Positions 1 through 9,598 are shown, counted from the first letter of the stretch. The stretch is DNA of 64,000 nucleotides from Tyto alba (GCF_018691265.1 NW_024881272.1:21317323-21381322), one strand, 5' to 3'. Notes: generated from the letters alone by a model not told the origin. A program made the numbers and translations.

Positions 1-203
1 CTCCATGTTGGTGATTTAAAAAAAAAAAGAAACAAAACCAAAACCAAACCCACAACAAAGTCCGATCAATTATATATTAGTTTTATATAATTTTAGTGGG
101 CAGAGCAGGTGTAAAACATCAGAAATACCAGCAAAGTACCTAATTACCACACATGAATATTTGGTGAATAACAAGAACTAGGACCAGCACAGATTGCTTA
201 ATT

Positions 204-227
204 CCCCTCCCCTCCCCCCCCCCCTCC
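204..227 (-). repeat. C-rich run, G-quadruplex-capable on the minus strand
   Basis: Runs of 4, 4, 11 and 2 cytosines are separated by single T bases. The minus strand therefore has consecutive G runs with one-base loops, which is enough for a G-quadruplex when the long run is split. A TA-alternating stretch follows directly. Confidence 0.5.
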
Positions 228-3200
228 ATATATATAAGATAAACTAAATTTAACTTGAATACTTCACAATGTACTGCAACATAAAACATTTAATATGTCT
301 GCTACATAAAAGGATTTTCTGAGACTTCTACAGTCATGTTTCAGATCAGACTTTACATATCCACGAGAAAAGGAATATGTGGTACAATCATGTCATACCT
401 GTTAGCATGTATCTCGTTATTAGCTGCCAAGTTTTCTTTCAAGACAATTCACAAGAATTTAATTTTTCTGGTATTGAAATTAAGACACACTTGATATCAA
501 ACAATTGTCTGATCCTAGAAGAGGGGTCATCTCCTGTTCAGGATCTGAACAAGGTGAAGACAAAGAAATCTATGATACTTCCCAATAGCTCTTGACGGGT
601 TCAGTAGTGCTGGCAGGAGATAACAGGCTGAGGAGACACCACTGGGAAGCTGAAGCATTCATCCGGAAAAAAAAAATTATTTATTCCAGGAAAAAAACCC
701 TCTCCTTTTATTTTGAGCATGTACATTTTGTTGTCATACCAGCCTGTGATCTGATAATACAACTAAATCTATAGACAATATACCAGATTTCTACAAAGTA
801 GTATTCTAAATGAAAGAGGACATGAAACACTGTTATCCAGCAATCCTGTATACAATCAAAGAAGTCAGAAATAAACAAGTTCCAGCAAGTTAGAACAGGT
901 GTCTTGATCACACTGGATATTTTTTTCATACTGACCCAGGAGAAAATTCTTAAAAGGGAAAGATTATTTTAATTAAAAAAGTCATAATTCTTTGGAATTC
1001 TACCTTGACTTATGGGTCCTATGATAGTTTACCAAATACAATACCACCTCCTAAATACTGAAATGCTTTGTTATCCCTTGTCTATTAACTGCATTACAAA
1101 TTTTCTCAGATGACAGAAGTCTTGGTTATCCAGAAGACAGACTGTCTTATCAATTTTTAGCCTTGTTACAGAAAACAAGGCTTGAGTAAAGAAAATAAAT
1201 GCATTATGCTTTGGGAAAGGTTCACATTAAGTTTTCTCTTGATTAGAAGCAAGTGTCTCTCTCTGTTAGGACTGGGTTCAATAGGGAAGTACATCGAAGA
1301 CTCCATCACATCCAGCTCTGGAAACTGCTGTCTTGGATTTTACACACAAAGAATAAAATGAGAACATTAGTGTGTCCAAAAAAGGTAAAAGGTCAAAAAC
1401 TTATGGAAAGTGTTGATGTAGTTTACTTTCACTAGCCTTGTGGTTTGATTAAATAAGGCTTTAATACTCACCCATTTAAGATGCTTATTTCCTTATTTTG
1501 GAGGAAAAGGAGAGAAAAACAAAACAGAAAAAATACGTCTTGAGACAGAAAAGATATTTTCTTCAAGGCTGCAGGAACAGGCAGTTAAAGCCTAGACTCT
1601 GGTTTCCAGAACCTAGGTAATTATGCCTATTTCTACTAAATATACTCCCCATTATACTACAGTAAATCCAGAGTAACTCAATCAATTACAGTTGTAAGCT
1701 AATGTAAGCAAGGTCAGAGAGGTGACCAATAGGTCTCTGAATAATTCTTTACTTGAAAGGTAATGAAATAATTTCATAAATTGTTCCCATTCGATTCTGG
1801 ATCAATTGAACAAATCCACTTAACATTGTTTATGTATTTTTTTATCAGGAAACAGTAAATTGGAATAAGGTAACCCCTTCAGAGGATACTACTCTTAAAG
1901 ATGTTAAAATAAGAATTTTATAAACACCATCACTAGTAACATCTATACAATTAAAATCTCCAGAGTAGGTCTTTACACAAATTCAGTTTTGATTTATTGC
2001 ACCATAATAGTTACATCTTGTTAGAAGGCATTTTATAAGGAAAATAATCTATTTTCAAGGTCTCCCATCATTGACTCATAAGTCACACTACCTTACAAAG
2101 TTTGTGATTAGTCTGTTTCAAGAGATGCATGAAAAGCAGTAAGAGGGAGTTGCAAGTGATATTGTCTATTAAGTCAATTCTATTTTTATGATTTAAGAGT
2201 TGCCACTGATGCACTAGATGATGCACTAGAATAGTGAACATAACTGTTAAATTTACATAGTTAAAGATATAAGCAGTAGTTGCTAAGTATTTCATTCATA
2301 TAGCATAAACTTTAATGGAAATTTTTAAGCCCTGTATATGCTTTGCCATGTTCTAGACATGAAACTGAATTACTTACAGAAAATTGATCAACCTAATTGC
2401 TCCCTGAGAGGTTCACCTGAGAAGTTGCCTTTACTTACCACTCTTAACATTGTCTTCCAGGGCTTTTGATTTAAGTCTGATTGGAATAGACAAAAATATA
2501 TTTAAGAACCCAAGGGTTTATACAATGATCTAAAGCAGAAATGTGTCACTCACAACCCTTGATCCTATAATTTCATACTTCATAACCCTTTTGAGAAGGG
2601 TTTATATGTCCCAACATATTTGGAAATGTTCCTTGACAGAACAAATTCTTTGAGGACATATATCAAAACTACAGCTACTACCCTAAAAGCTGTTCAGTGA
2701 TAACAGCATTAGGAATTGGATTAAATAAGTAATGTTGAGAGGCAGTATGTCCAGTTCTACATTCAAAACGCATGCAAATTATCAGAGGAACCTTTACTGC
2801 AAGAGTTGGGAACAGAGAATGAGAAGGTACAGTAATGTTTTTCAGCATACAGGACCCCAGCTCACAAGCTTTCCCAGACCAGAACTCCTCTTTTTTTGTG
2901 CAAACCCAAATGTACTTCTTTGAATCATGTAAGCATATATCCTAACATATTATAGAGTGGTATGAATAAAACACAAATGTGATTTCATCCAAGAATGGGT
3001 AGGACAAACATATTAATTTGCTCCAAAAACAGTAATATGTGGTAAAAGAGAAAGAATTTTCCAAAAAATAAGTGATAGATATGTAACTTTGGATTTTCAG
3101 GTGATGGTTTGTTTTGGCTCTCTCCCACTGTACTGTTTTTTACTTTTCAAAAAAGGTTTGTAAGAATATAGCAATGAGTTATACTTAATTACTTTGAAGG

Positions 3201-3916
3201 AGACAACAGTTGAAGCCTAAACAGACCATGCTAAACTAGGGCTAGGTTTACTCTTTTTAGTGTCAGGGTAGAGCTCCCTCCTACATTAGTTTCAGTGTGA
3301 ATTAATTTTTCATCTGTTTCTCAGTACTACTGGCAACTACAACACCACTATCATGGCTAGCACACAATTGGCCATTACCCATCAGTTTTATTTTTCTTTT
3401 TACCTTGTGTGATTCTATTTAAACAAGCAGCAAAGATTTGGGGGAAAAATTCTGCTGATTTATATCAGCGTGAGACATGATGATAAGCTTATTTATATGA
3501 TTTATTATCACATTCCCTTATATTTCTATTTAATTCATCAGAGTATTATAGACATAATGGATAATAAACTAGGTTTTTATAATAAACATTTAAATATGAG
3601 AATCTGAACATGAACCGCAACTAAGGAATACAGGTTCTGTGTTCTCTGTGCTGGGGTGGGCCCATGACAAACAGGTTTATAGGATATGCTTGGCTTTCTG
3701 CTCACACAGCTACTTAGGAAGGGTTGGACATACTGCACATGGACCACACGGTTGATTCACATTACACTCTAGATACAGCCTTGAATTTTCTCTATGCCCC
3801 TACAGTGATCGGCCTAGGTATGCCACATAGCTGTTATTACTGAGCTCCATTGTGAAACAGCTGTGTGAATGGGACTGCCAAGCCCTTTAGTCCCCTCTCT
3901 ATCACTTTCCCCCTCA

Positions 3917-4116
3917 GTTAGCAACAGGTGGCAAAATATCCGTACCCACATTGTGCACCACAGTGGCTGCCCCAACTTCTTCTGCAATGCTCTCATTTCC
4001 CAGCAGATAGCTGTTTACCTCTGGGAAATATTCATGCCTAAGATCAATTGCCTCTGCACTAAAAATAATTTTGCTTGTGTTAAGGGACCTGCTCTGCTCT
4101 TCTAAAATAAAAACCA
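3917..4116 (-). other. Weak exon-like open stretch, unidentified
   Basis: On the minus strand a pyrimidine-rich TTTTATTTTAG, acceptor-like, ends near 4106-4116. It is followed by about 60 open codons ending in a stop near 3914. The translated stretch has a protein-like composition, with for example the segment SAEAIDLRHEYFPEV near its middle, and it contains an internal GTAAAC donor-like site. I do not recognise the family. A chance frame is at least as likely, because an open run of this length is expected by chance in 64 kb of DNA. Confidence 0.15.
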
Positions 4117-4741
4117 AGTATCGAACATACATTTGTGAAAAATGCCTATGATCTGGGTAGTATTTATAACACAAGTTAACTGTAAGCTTTAGAATTAAAA
4201 AAAAAAAAAAGTATTTTTTACAGATAAAATTTCATTTACACATTTATTTGTTTCATATTTATCAGAATATATGAAATCAGGAGGATGAAACAGATTGTTG
4301 TCTTTATCTATGATGAATGTTTTAGGCTCAGAATCAACAAGTTAATAAAGCAGTTATTTCTGAATGTATGGACTATCTGAACTCTACCTTATATCTTCAA
4401 GGTCTCAAACCAAATGCTCATTCATTACCCAAATGGAGATTCATTATTCTGTCTGAAACAAACAGAATTAATTGTTTATCAACTCAAAAGTAATCTATTT
4501 TTTTTTATTTACCAGTATATTACATTGATGAACAAAGAATTATCTTTCCATTGCTTATATGCCTCAGTATTTAAGAGGATTATTATTGTAGAATAATCAC
4601 CTCGTTTTAATTACCAAGAGGAGAACCACATCATTTTGTTAATTTTAGGATTTATACCAAGTTGGAAATAGAATGTAAAACACAGAATCAGTCTATAGCT
4701 GATGACAGCTTCATTAACACTTCTAGAAAATCTTTACTGTA

Positions 4742-4774
<33 letters not shown>

Positions 4775-5668
4775 ACCACGCCAAAACTAGAGACAGAAAA
4801 TAACTATATATATTTTTTTAAATAACTCAAGCAGTCTCTGCAAGCAATACGAACACATTCTCATACTATACCTACCTGAGGCACAAAATGTATATGCTCC
4901 TTTTCTTGATTACTAAGAAGCCAAAGCAACAAAACATTTCACTGGATTAGTGGCAAGGGTAGTGCTGCAGACTGCATTGCCCAGAGCAGAAGGCAGGAGC
5001 AGAGCCACCCCACACAGAGAGGCTGAGTCAATCTTTGCTCATTTCAGACTCCAGAAAAAGCAAACCAACTTCAGCAGCCCTCAAGAAACAGCTATGATTA
5101 AGTTAATGCTGATTGCCAGCACCTGCCAAAGCAGTTAAGCAAACACACTTGTTTTACTAATCCTTCAGCTGATCTTTTTCAGGTGGCAGTTGTATTATCT
5201 AGGAAATGCAGGTCTCATTCTGCACCTGACTCAGCTCAGGCGACCACCTTCTTCTCTGGTGTATTCAAACTGTTTCACTGTTCTGCCTGATGCATCTGTA
5301 TCACCAGTTAGAGAATCAACAGTGACGAAAAGAAAACTCTAAACAACAAGGACTACATTTAATATGCATATTTATTCAATTGATAACCAAATGAGTCTCT
5401 ATTACTCTTGCTTTTAAAAAGAATATTACTATCTATAAACTGAAATTAAGCTACTAACTCAAATGACAGCATCCTAATATATTCATTTAAAAATATAAGA
5501 AGTAATGGGCATAACGACTTGCAAACTTGAAAAACCCCATGTTTTCCCCCCCACTGTTCTTTCTTGGCCCATCTGTTTCATCTAAATCTTCCTCAATCAT
5601 TAGGTGTTTGTAAGGACATGTAGAATTCAAGACTGATGTCTGTCTGTCTTTCTGTTTCATAAAATATT

Positions 5669-5674
5669 GTAGAC
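5669..5674. repeat. Left target-site duplication of the ERV (GTAGAC)
   Basis: GTAGAC lies immediately outside the left LTR and is repeated exactly at 10155-10160 outside the right LTR. A 6-bp duplication is what class II (ERVK/betaretrovirus and alpharetrovirus) integrases produce. Both copies are intact, so the provirus is a single unrearranged integration. Confidence 0.95.
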
Positions 5675-5746
5675 TGCGGAGCCGCGGACGAACGACACGC
5701 CGAGACGGGTTCAGTGTGGGTGATAGAGCATCAATCAACGTGTGTG

Positions 5747-5752
5747 TTTATT
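5747..5752 (-). promoter_or_regulatory. Poly(A) signal AATAAA in the 3' LTR
   Basis: TTTATT on the plus strand reads AATAAA in viral sense. It begins 23 bases after the start of the TATA box, so it should lie just upstream of the transcription start, in U3 or at the U3/R border. On that reading only transcripts reaching the 3' LTR would carry the signal, and R would be short. Confidence 0.7.
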
Positions 5753-5765
5753 GGTCCAGGGTACA

Positions 5766-5775
5766 TATATTTATA
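5766..5775 (-). promoter_or_regulatory. TATA box copy in the 3' LTR
   Basis: The plus strand TATATTTATA reads TATAAATATA in viral sense. It is the same as the 5' LTR box at 9711-9720. Confidence 0.7.
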
Positions 5776-6210
5776 CAGACAATGATAATTATTATGCCTA
5801 CTAGTCACTAGCTGATTGGCTTAAGCTCCAAAGGTCGTATTTGCACGGTCCACCCACCTGCAGTTAGCTTACAGCACAAGCCTCTCACAACACTAAGTTT
5901 CTCATGCTACTATTTCTGATTCCTGTTGACTTGTTTTCAATACACGACAGTACCGTAACACAGTGTTTCTCAGACCACCTTTATCATAACACTAGGTTTC
6001 TCAGACCACTATTCCTAATTCCCCTTAACCTGTTTTCGACACACCACGGTACACAGGGCTGAAGCGTCCTTGACATTCCTCATGTATCAGCAGCTGCAAG
6101 CAGCTGCAGGCAAACCCTAGTGAGGCTCAGCATCAGCAGCTAGAGCAGGCTCTGATCATACAATTGCTCGGTGGGCTCAGGACCCTTGTCTCTGAGCCAT
6201 TCTCCAACAA

Positions 6211-6228
6211 TTCCCCCTTTTTCTTTTT
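6211..6228 (-). promoter_or_regulatory. 3' polypurine tract
   Basis: In viral sense this is AAAAAGAAAAAGGGGGAA, followed by one T and then the TG of the 3' LTR. It is in the canonical place for the plus-strand DNA primer and is all-purine. An exact copy of these 18 bases recurs at 6651-6668. Confidence 0.9.
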
Positions 6229-6375
6229 GTATGAGCAGAGCCTGCGCCAACGTTCATTCAAAGATTTTCTTAATACATGACAAGGCACAACTTAAACATG
6301 CAAGCTTACAATCTACTGGCTAAATGCACTTATCACGCACCCGGAAGTGCTGTGATAGGTCTGCATCGTTAGTAT

Positions 6376-6484
6376 GCGTGAACAAACTAAATCTACTGTG
6401 CACTTTGTGTATCCAGGCATTCGAACAGGGCGTGAACAAGCTAAATCTACTTTGTGGTTAGTGCATCCAGGCATTCAAAACAGG
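6376..6484 (-). repeat. Tandem 54/55-bp duplication in the ERV 3' untranslated region
   Basis: Copy 1 (6376-6429) and copy 2 (6430-6484) both start GCGTGAACAA/GCTAAATCTACT and end CCAGGCATTC...AACAGG. They differ by scattered substitutions and a small indel, so the duplication is older than the integration. It lies between the env stop and the polypurine tract, a region where some simple retroviruses carry RNA export repeats. That role is only a possibility here. Confidence 0.8.
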
Positions 6485-6640
6485 GAGGAAGCACTAGATT
6501 GACTTCCTCCTTCTTGCCCTTCCAGGTGACCTCAAGGGCAGGATTACCATGTGGCAGTTTTCTGCTCAGAGACCCAGCCTGGATTGTCCAAACCCTGTAG
6601 GATCAGTGCATAACCCTGATCCCCCCCTCCAAAAAAATTC

Positions 6641-6924
6641 CTACCAGGTTTTCCCCCTTTTTCTTTTTTGGACAATCCAGACTCCTTTTAACGTTTGAAT
6701 AATAGCATTCATAAAGCATTTCCACACAGACCCCAATACCATCATGACAATCATAATGACAATCAGCATTGCCAGTCCATGCATCAACAAAGCTTTTAGC
6801 CACCCAGTAATTTCCAAGTTTTGTAGATTTGCAACCATCATCAGTCCATTTTCCAAATTCCCAAGTCTCGTAACCAGTCTGTCAGTCCATGTTCTAATCT
6901 TATGCAGTCATATGTAGCAAGAAA
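6641..6924 (-). pseudogene. env transmembrane subunit remnant (C-terminal end)
   Basis: An open frame runs on the minus strand from a TGA near 6922-6924 to the TAG at 6641-6643, giving about 92 codons. The first Met-like start sometimes taken at 6856 is really TTG, so this is the tail of a formerly longer frame rather than an independent gene. Reading downstream there is a leucine- and asparagine-containing stretch (TRLGNLENGL), then a tryptophan, then a hydrophobic membrane span (AMLIVIMIVMMVLGSVWKC) of about 19 residues, and a basic cytoplasmic tail with QKRKRG. This order (membrane-proximal stem, anchor with a Cys, short basic tail) fits retroviral Env TM proteins of class II. The surface subunit, furin site and fusion peptide are absent, so it cannot make a functional envelope. 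The last codons overlap an exact copy of the polypurine tract. Confidence 0.65.
6651..6668 (-). repeat. Second exact copy of the polypurine tract within the env tail
   Basis: The 18 bases are identical to the terminal polypurine tract at 6211-6228, but the flanks are not. In viral sense it sits at the end of the env remnant and encodes part of the basic tail. It could be coding coincidence, a relic of recombination, or an internal plus-strand primer. Confidence 0.8.
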
Positions 6925-7281
6925 ACCATCTTTACAGTTTTAAAAGTGTCAGCAATTGTAACAACAGAGTATGCAATACAGAATGTAATACAGGTTTCAC
7001 CATGCTATGTTCTAAACATTGCAATGAACCCACAACATACAATGAATCTGATACTACCTGAACAAGTTTTTGATACCAGTGTTGATGTTGAAACACCCAA
7101 ATGACAGTTCAGAGTTGTAAAGTTCGTAAGGAGTATCCAGACCCCCCGAGGAGAATCTTGTGATCCTGAGTTCCCAGGTGTCCCCCATTTGTTGTCACTA
7201 CCGGGCAGGCCAACGCTCCAGCAGCATGCCTGTCCACTTTTAACAAGGCATCACGAATCACCCCACTCCATCGGGACTGAG
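6925..7281 (-). pseudogene. Degenerate ERV interior between gag and env remnants
   Basis: No intact frame remains in viral sense. Directly after the gag frame stop (7282-7284) another frame stays open to about 7100 and includes VIRDALLKVDRHAAGALACP, which could be the beginning of a capsid-like region reached only by a frameshift. After that come several stops and then the env tail. All of pol would have lain here. The deletion junction is probably between about 6925 and 7100, but I cannot place it. Confidence 0.4.
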
Positions 7282-8010
7282 CTAAAAGCGGAGCTGGTTC
7301 TGATAAAGGTGATGGGAGTGGGTGTGGTGGGGCTGCCGGCAGCGCTTCCTCTTCTTGTAATTGTAAATGCAGAGTTCTGTTCTGTAGCTCAACTTCTGTA
7401 ATTTTCTTTCAAGTTCTTGGACTTTGTCACTGTCCCTTACCGATGCGTGACCCTGTTGCTTTAATTCAGACAGAGCCGCTGCTTTTCTCTCTGAGCCAGA
7501 CGCTGACGCGCCGTCAGGGCCGGAACCATCCGAAGGGAGGGGGGGCGGGCAGAGTTTATGGTGGCACGCCGCTCCACCCGGTACCCCCGCCGCTCCCCCC
7601 TGTCCCCCTGCGCCACCTGATTTCTCTGCCGCTTCTTGCACGGTGGAGCAAACAGGAATACTTGGTGACATGCCCTTAATAGAGCGGAGCTGTTGATTAC
7701 ACCCAAAGAAGGTGGTTAATCGTGACGGACGGTTGGTTTCGGCAGGGACTGGTGGAGATGGTACAGCGCCGACAGCCGCCATGGCAGCAGCAGCTACTTT
7801 CTTTTCTGCTGGCATCTCCCTCAGGGCTTTCACGATCGTTCGCCAGACCACCCCTTGCTGTCGTGCTTCACTGCCTTTATTGCCTCCAGTGATAGTCTCG
7901 TCCCACAATAAATCACCTACTTCGCGCCACTCCTGTTGGCTACATATTAGCGGGGGGCCATCATCCCTCTGCCCCTCCGCCTCTGAGGTAGGGGGGGGTG
8001 GGGGGGTCAT
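7282..8010 (-). pseudogene. gag-like frame 2: duplicated matrix-like segment, proline-rich linker, coiled coil
   Basis: The frame has 242 codons from an ATG at 8008-8010, and that ATG overlaps the stop of the upstream gag frame in an ATGA arrangement. Residues 1-8 are proline-rich. Residues 26-80 (starting QQEWREVGDLLWD and ending in an Ala-rich AEKKVAAAAMAAV) repeat the pattern of residues 49-100 of the upstream frame, so the segment is an internal duplication. Residues about 85-190 are rich in Pro, Gly, Ala and Ser, like the linker between matrix and capsid in class II Gag. Residues about 194-225 (KVQELERKLQKL) look like a short coiled coil and end in a basic run. No major homology region, zinc knuckle or PPxY motif is seen. 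The frame is offset from the first gag frame, with a 9-base homopolymer (8026-8034) just upstream, so the two were probably once a single frame. Function today is doubtful. Confidence 0.65.
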
Positions 8011-8465
8011 GACTGTAAAGATACTGGGGGGGGGCTGGCCTCCGGACTTTCCCTATTCACATTAACTGTAACTGGCCCTCCTGTTGATGGTACAGGAATA
8101 CGATCACTGTCAAAGAGCATAGATCCGGATGCCTCATTACCTGGGGTAACAGTGGAACTTTCCCCCCCCAACTTTGCAGTTGCCACAGCTGCAAGGTTCT
8201 TTTCAAGCTGACATCGCCCACTATTATTCACCACCTCCCGCCATGGTTTCATCATTTTCCTTGCAGCTTTATCCTCATCAATTGCCATATCCCACAAAAC
8301 ATCACCTAATCGTCTCCACTCCTTGACATCAAAAAGAGAATTAGGATCCTGAAAACATCCTTTGACCCGTCCTAATGCTACTAAACCCACGAGTGATTTT
8401 ATACAATCCACTCCCCGCTTTTCTAAAAAGCGCTGTAATAAATCCAGGGCTACCTCCTGTTCCAT
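8007..8465 (-). pseudogene. gag-like frame 1: matrix-like N-terminus
   Basis: The frame has 152 codons from an ATG at 8463-8465 in a good vertebrate start context (A at -3, G at +4). It is the first long frame after the leader. Residues 1-45 (beginning MEQEVALDLLQRFLEKRG) are a helical, leucine-rich segment like the N-terminal matrix domain of betaretroviral Gag (Gag_p10-like). Residues 49-100 (EWRRLGDVLWD to AAVATAKLG) are repeated in the next frame. There is no Gly at position 2, so classical N-myristoylation is not expected. The frame ends at TGA (8007-8009) after a proline-containing stretch, right after a G9 homopolymer on the plus strand (8026-8034), where replication slippage could have shifted the frame. 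The matrix assignment is from motif likeness, not from a search. Confidence 0.65.
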
Positions 8466-8474
8466 CTTGTCAAC

Positions 8475-8863
8475 TTGGTGCTCCTTGTTTAAGGCACCTC
8501 TGGTCCTGTGCTCCCTGGATAAGGCACAGTACCGTTACTGCCGACCCGCCCCTGATTAAGGCACCATCGGCCCTTTGCTCCCTGCTTAAGGCAAAAAAAA
8601 AAAAAAAATACTCCCGCCGGCTTGTGCTCCCTGTTTAAGGCACTAAAAAATACTCCCGCCGGCTTGTGCTCCCTGTTTAAGGCACTAAAAAATACTCCCA
8701 CCGGCTTGTGCTCCCTGTTTAAGGCACTAAAAAATACTCCCACCGGCTTGTGCTCCCTGTTTAAGGCACTAAAAAATACTCCCGCCGACTTGTGCTCCCT
8801 GTTTAAGGCACTAAAAAATTACCCCCTTTGATATGTTGCTGATGCTCCGTGACTAAGGCACCA
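8475..8863 (-). repeat. 42-bp tandem repeat array before gag, with decayed flanking copies
   Basis: Five near-perfect copies with a 42-bp period have their shared core starting at 8621, 8663, 8705, 8747 and 8789. Decayed cores lie on both sides, at about 8477, 8507, 8545, 8573 and 8847. In viral sense the core is GTGCCTTAAACAGGGAGCAC, whose ends (GTGC/GCAC plus further G-C and G-T pairs around a bulged A) can fold into a small stem with an AAACA loop. An A16 run (8593-8608) interrupts the array. The period of 14 codons keeps both strands open over the array, which explains the repetitive short frames seen there; none has an ATG start that I trust. The array lies in the retroviral leader, where packaging and dimerisation signals usually sit. 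Confidence 0.85.
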
Positions 8864-9598
8864 GGTGCAGCTCTTGCCAGCAGCCCTTGCAGAGAGCGAC
8901 CCTCTGTCTCGGTTCAGGTCCTCGGAACGACCTGTCGGAGGCCCACTGTCCGATCGTCCTTGATTCAGCTAGGCGCTGCTGTCTCTGATATTTCCCAGTG
9001 TTTGTTTCTGCCGCCGCTGTATGCAGCACCTTTCCATGTCAGCTTCCGTCGCCCCTCTGCGTCAGTTCCGGCGCCCCCCCGCTTCCACTTCCGGGGCCAC
9101 CCTGGGCTCGCCTCCAGCGCCCCCTCGCGTCCGCCCCCAGGGCTGCTCAGTGTCCACCTGTGGCGTCCCTTCGCGTCCACCCCCGGGGCTGCCGCAGTCG
9201 GCTCCTTACCACATCAGCTCCGGTGTCTTTCTGCTTCCCTTCGTGGGGCCACTCACTTCTGGTCTCGGGGCCGCTCCGCCTCCGCTCTCCGGGGCCAGTC
9301 ACCTCCGTTCTGCGGGGCCGGTCTGCCTCTGCTCTGCAGGGCTGGTCACCTCCACTCTCGGGGCCGCTCTGCCTCCGCTCTCGGGGCTGCTCCACCTAGG
9401 CTCTCCGGGCCGGTCCAGCCGGCTTCTCTCCACGTACTCCCCCGGGGCTGCTGGGGCCGGCACCTCTCCGTCTCAGCTCGTGGACCCTGAGCGCTGCTGT
9501 ATTTGGTGTTTCTCCGGGTCCGTTCTCAAATTCCTCAGTCGTTGCTGTTTTTTTTTTTCCTGGGTCCGCCGCTCCGTCTGTGTTATTCTTCTATGCAG
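8849..9598 (-). repeat. GC- and CpG-rich ERV leader with degenerate repeats of about 24 bp
   Basis: About 750 bp with a base composition completely unlike the host flanks, rich in CpG. Between about 9244 and 9420 a unit of 21-25 bp, recognisable by GGGGCC followed by pyrimidine-rich CTCCGCTCT, recurs about seven times with variation. Long frames exist on the plus strand (antisense to the virus) but they follow from the low frequency of stops in GC-rich DNA. A donor-like GTAAGG in viral sense lies at about 9204-9212. The leader from primer site to gag start is about 1.1 kb, which is long for a retrovirus. Confidence 0.7.

Larger units (their letters stand above)
1..5668. other. AT-rich host DNA without a recognised gene
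   Basis: I see no convincing gene here. The stretch is AT-rich, with short frames in all six phases and no codon-level signal that I trust. It holds a C-rich run at 204-227 followed by alternating TA, an A14 run at 4197-4210, an (AAAAC)n run at 4744-4773 and a weak exon-like stretch on the minus strand at about 3917-4116, listed separately. A short segment near 1660-1700 vaguely resembles old amniote repeats but is too decayed to name. Confidence 0.6.
5675..6209 (-). repeat. 3' LTR of the ERV (left copy, 535 bp)
   Basis: In plus orientation it runs from TGCGGAGCC to TCTCCAACA; in viral orientation it is bounded by TG...CA. It aligns without gaps to the right copy over all 535 bases. The single difference I find is T at 5842 versus C at 9787, a CpG transition. 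It carries a TATA-type box (5766-5775), AATAAA (5747-5752) and a diverged duplication of about 67 bp in U3 (5889-5955 and 5988-6054). Confidence 0.95.

Noticed and set aside
1655..1705. Old amniote interspersed repeat resembling GTAAATCCAGAGTAACT
   Set aside because: Only a short, decayed resemblance; not enough to name a family or ends.
6641..6856. Independent small membrane protein gene
   Set aside because: The start is TTG and the frame continues upstream. Context and layout fit an env transmembrane remnant.
8489..8831. Repetitive 14-residue peptides on both strands over the 42-bp array
   Set aside because: The period is a multiple of three, so any frame without a stop repeats. The starts are GTG and TTG, not ATG.
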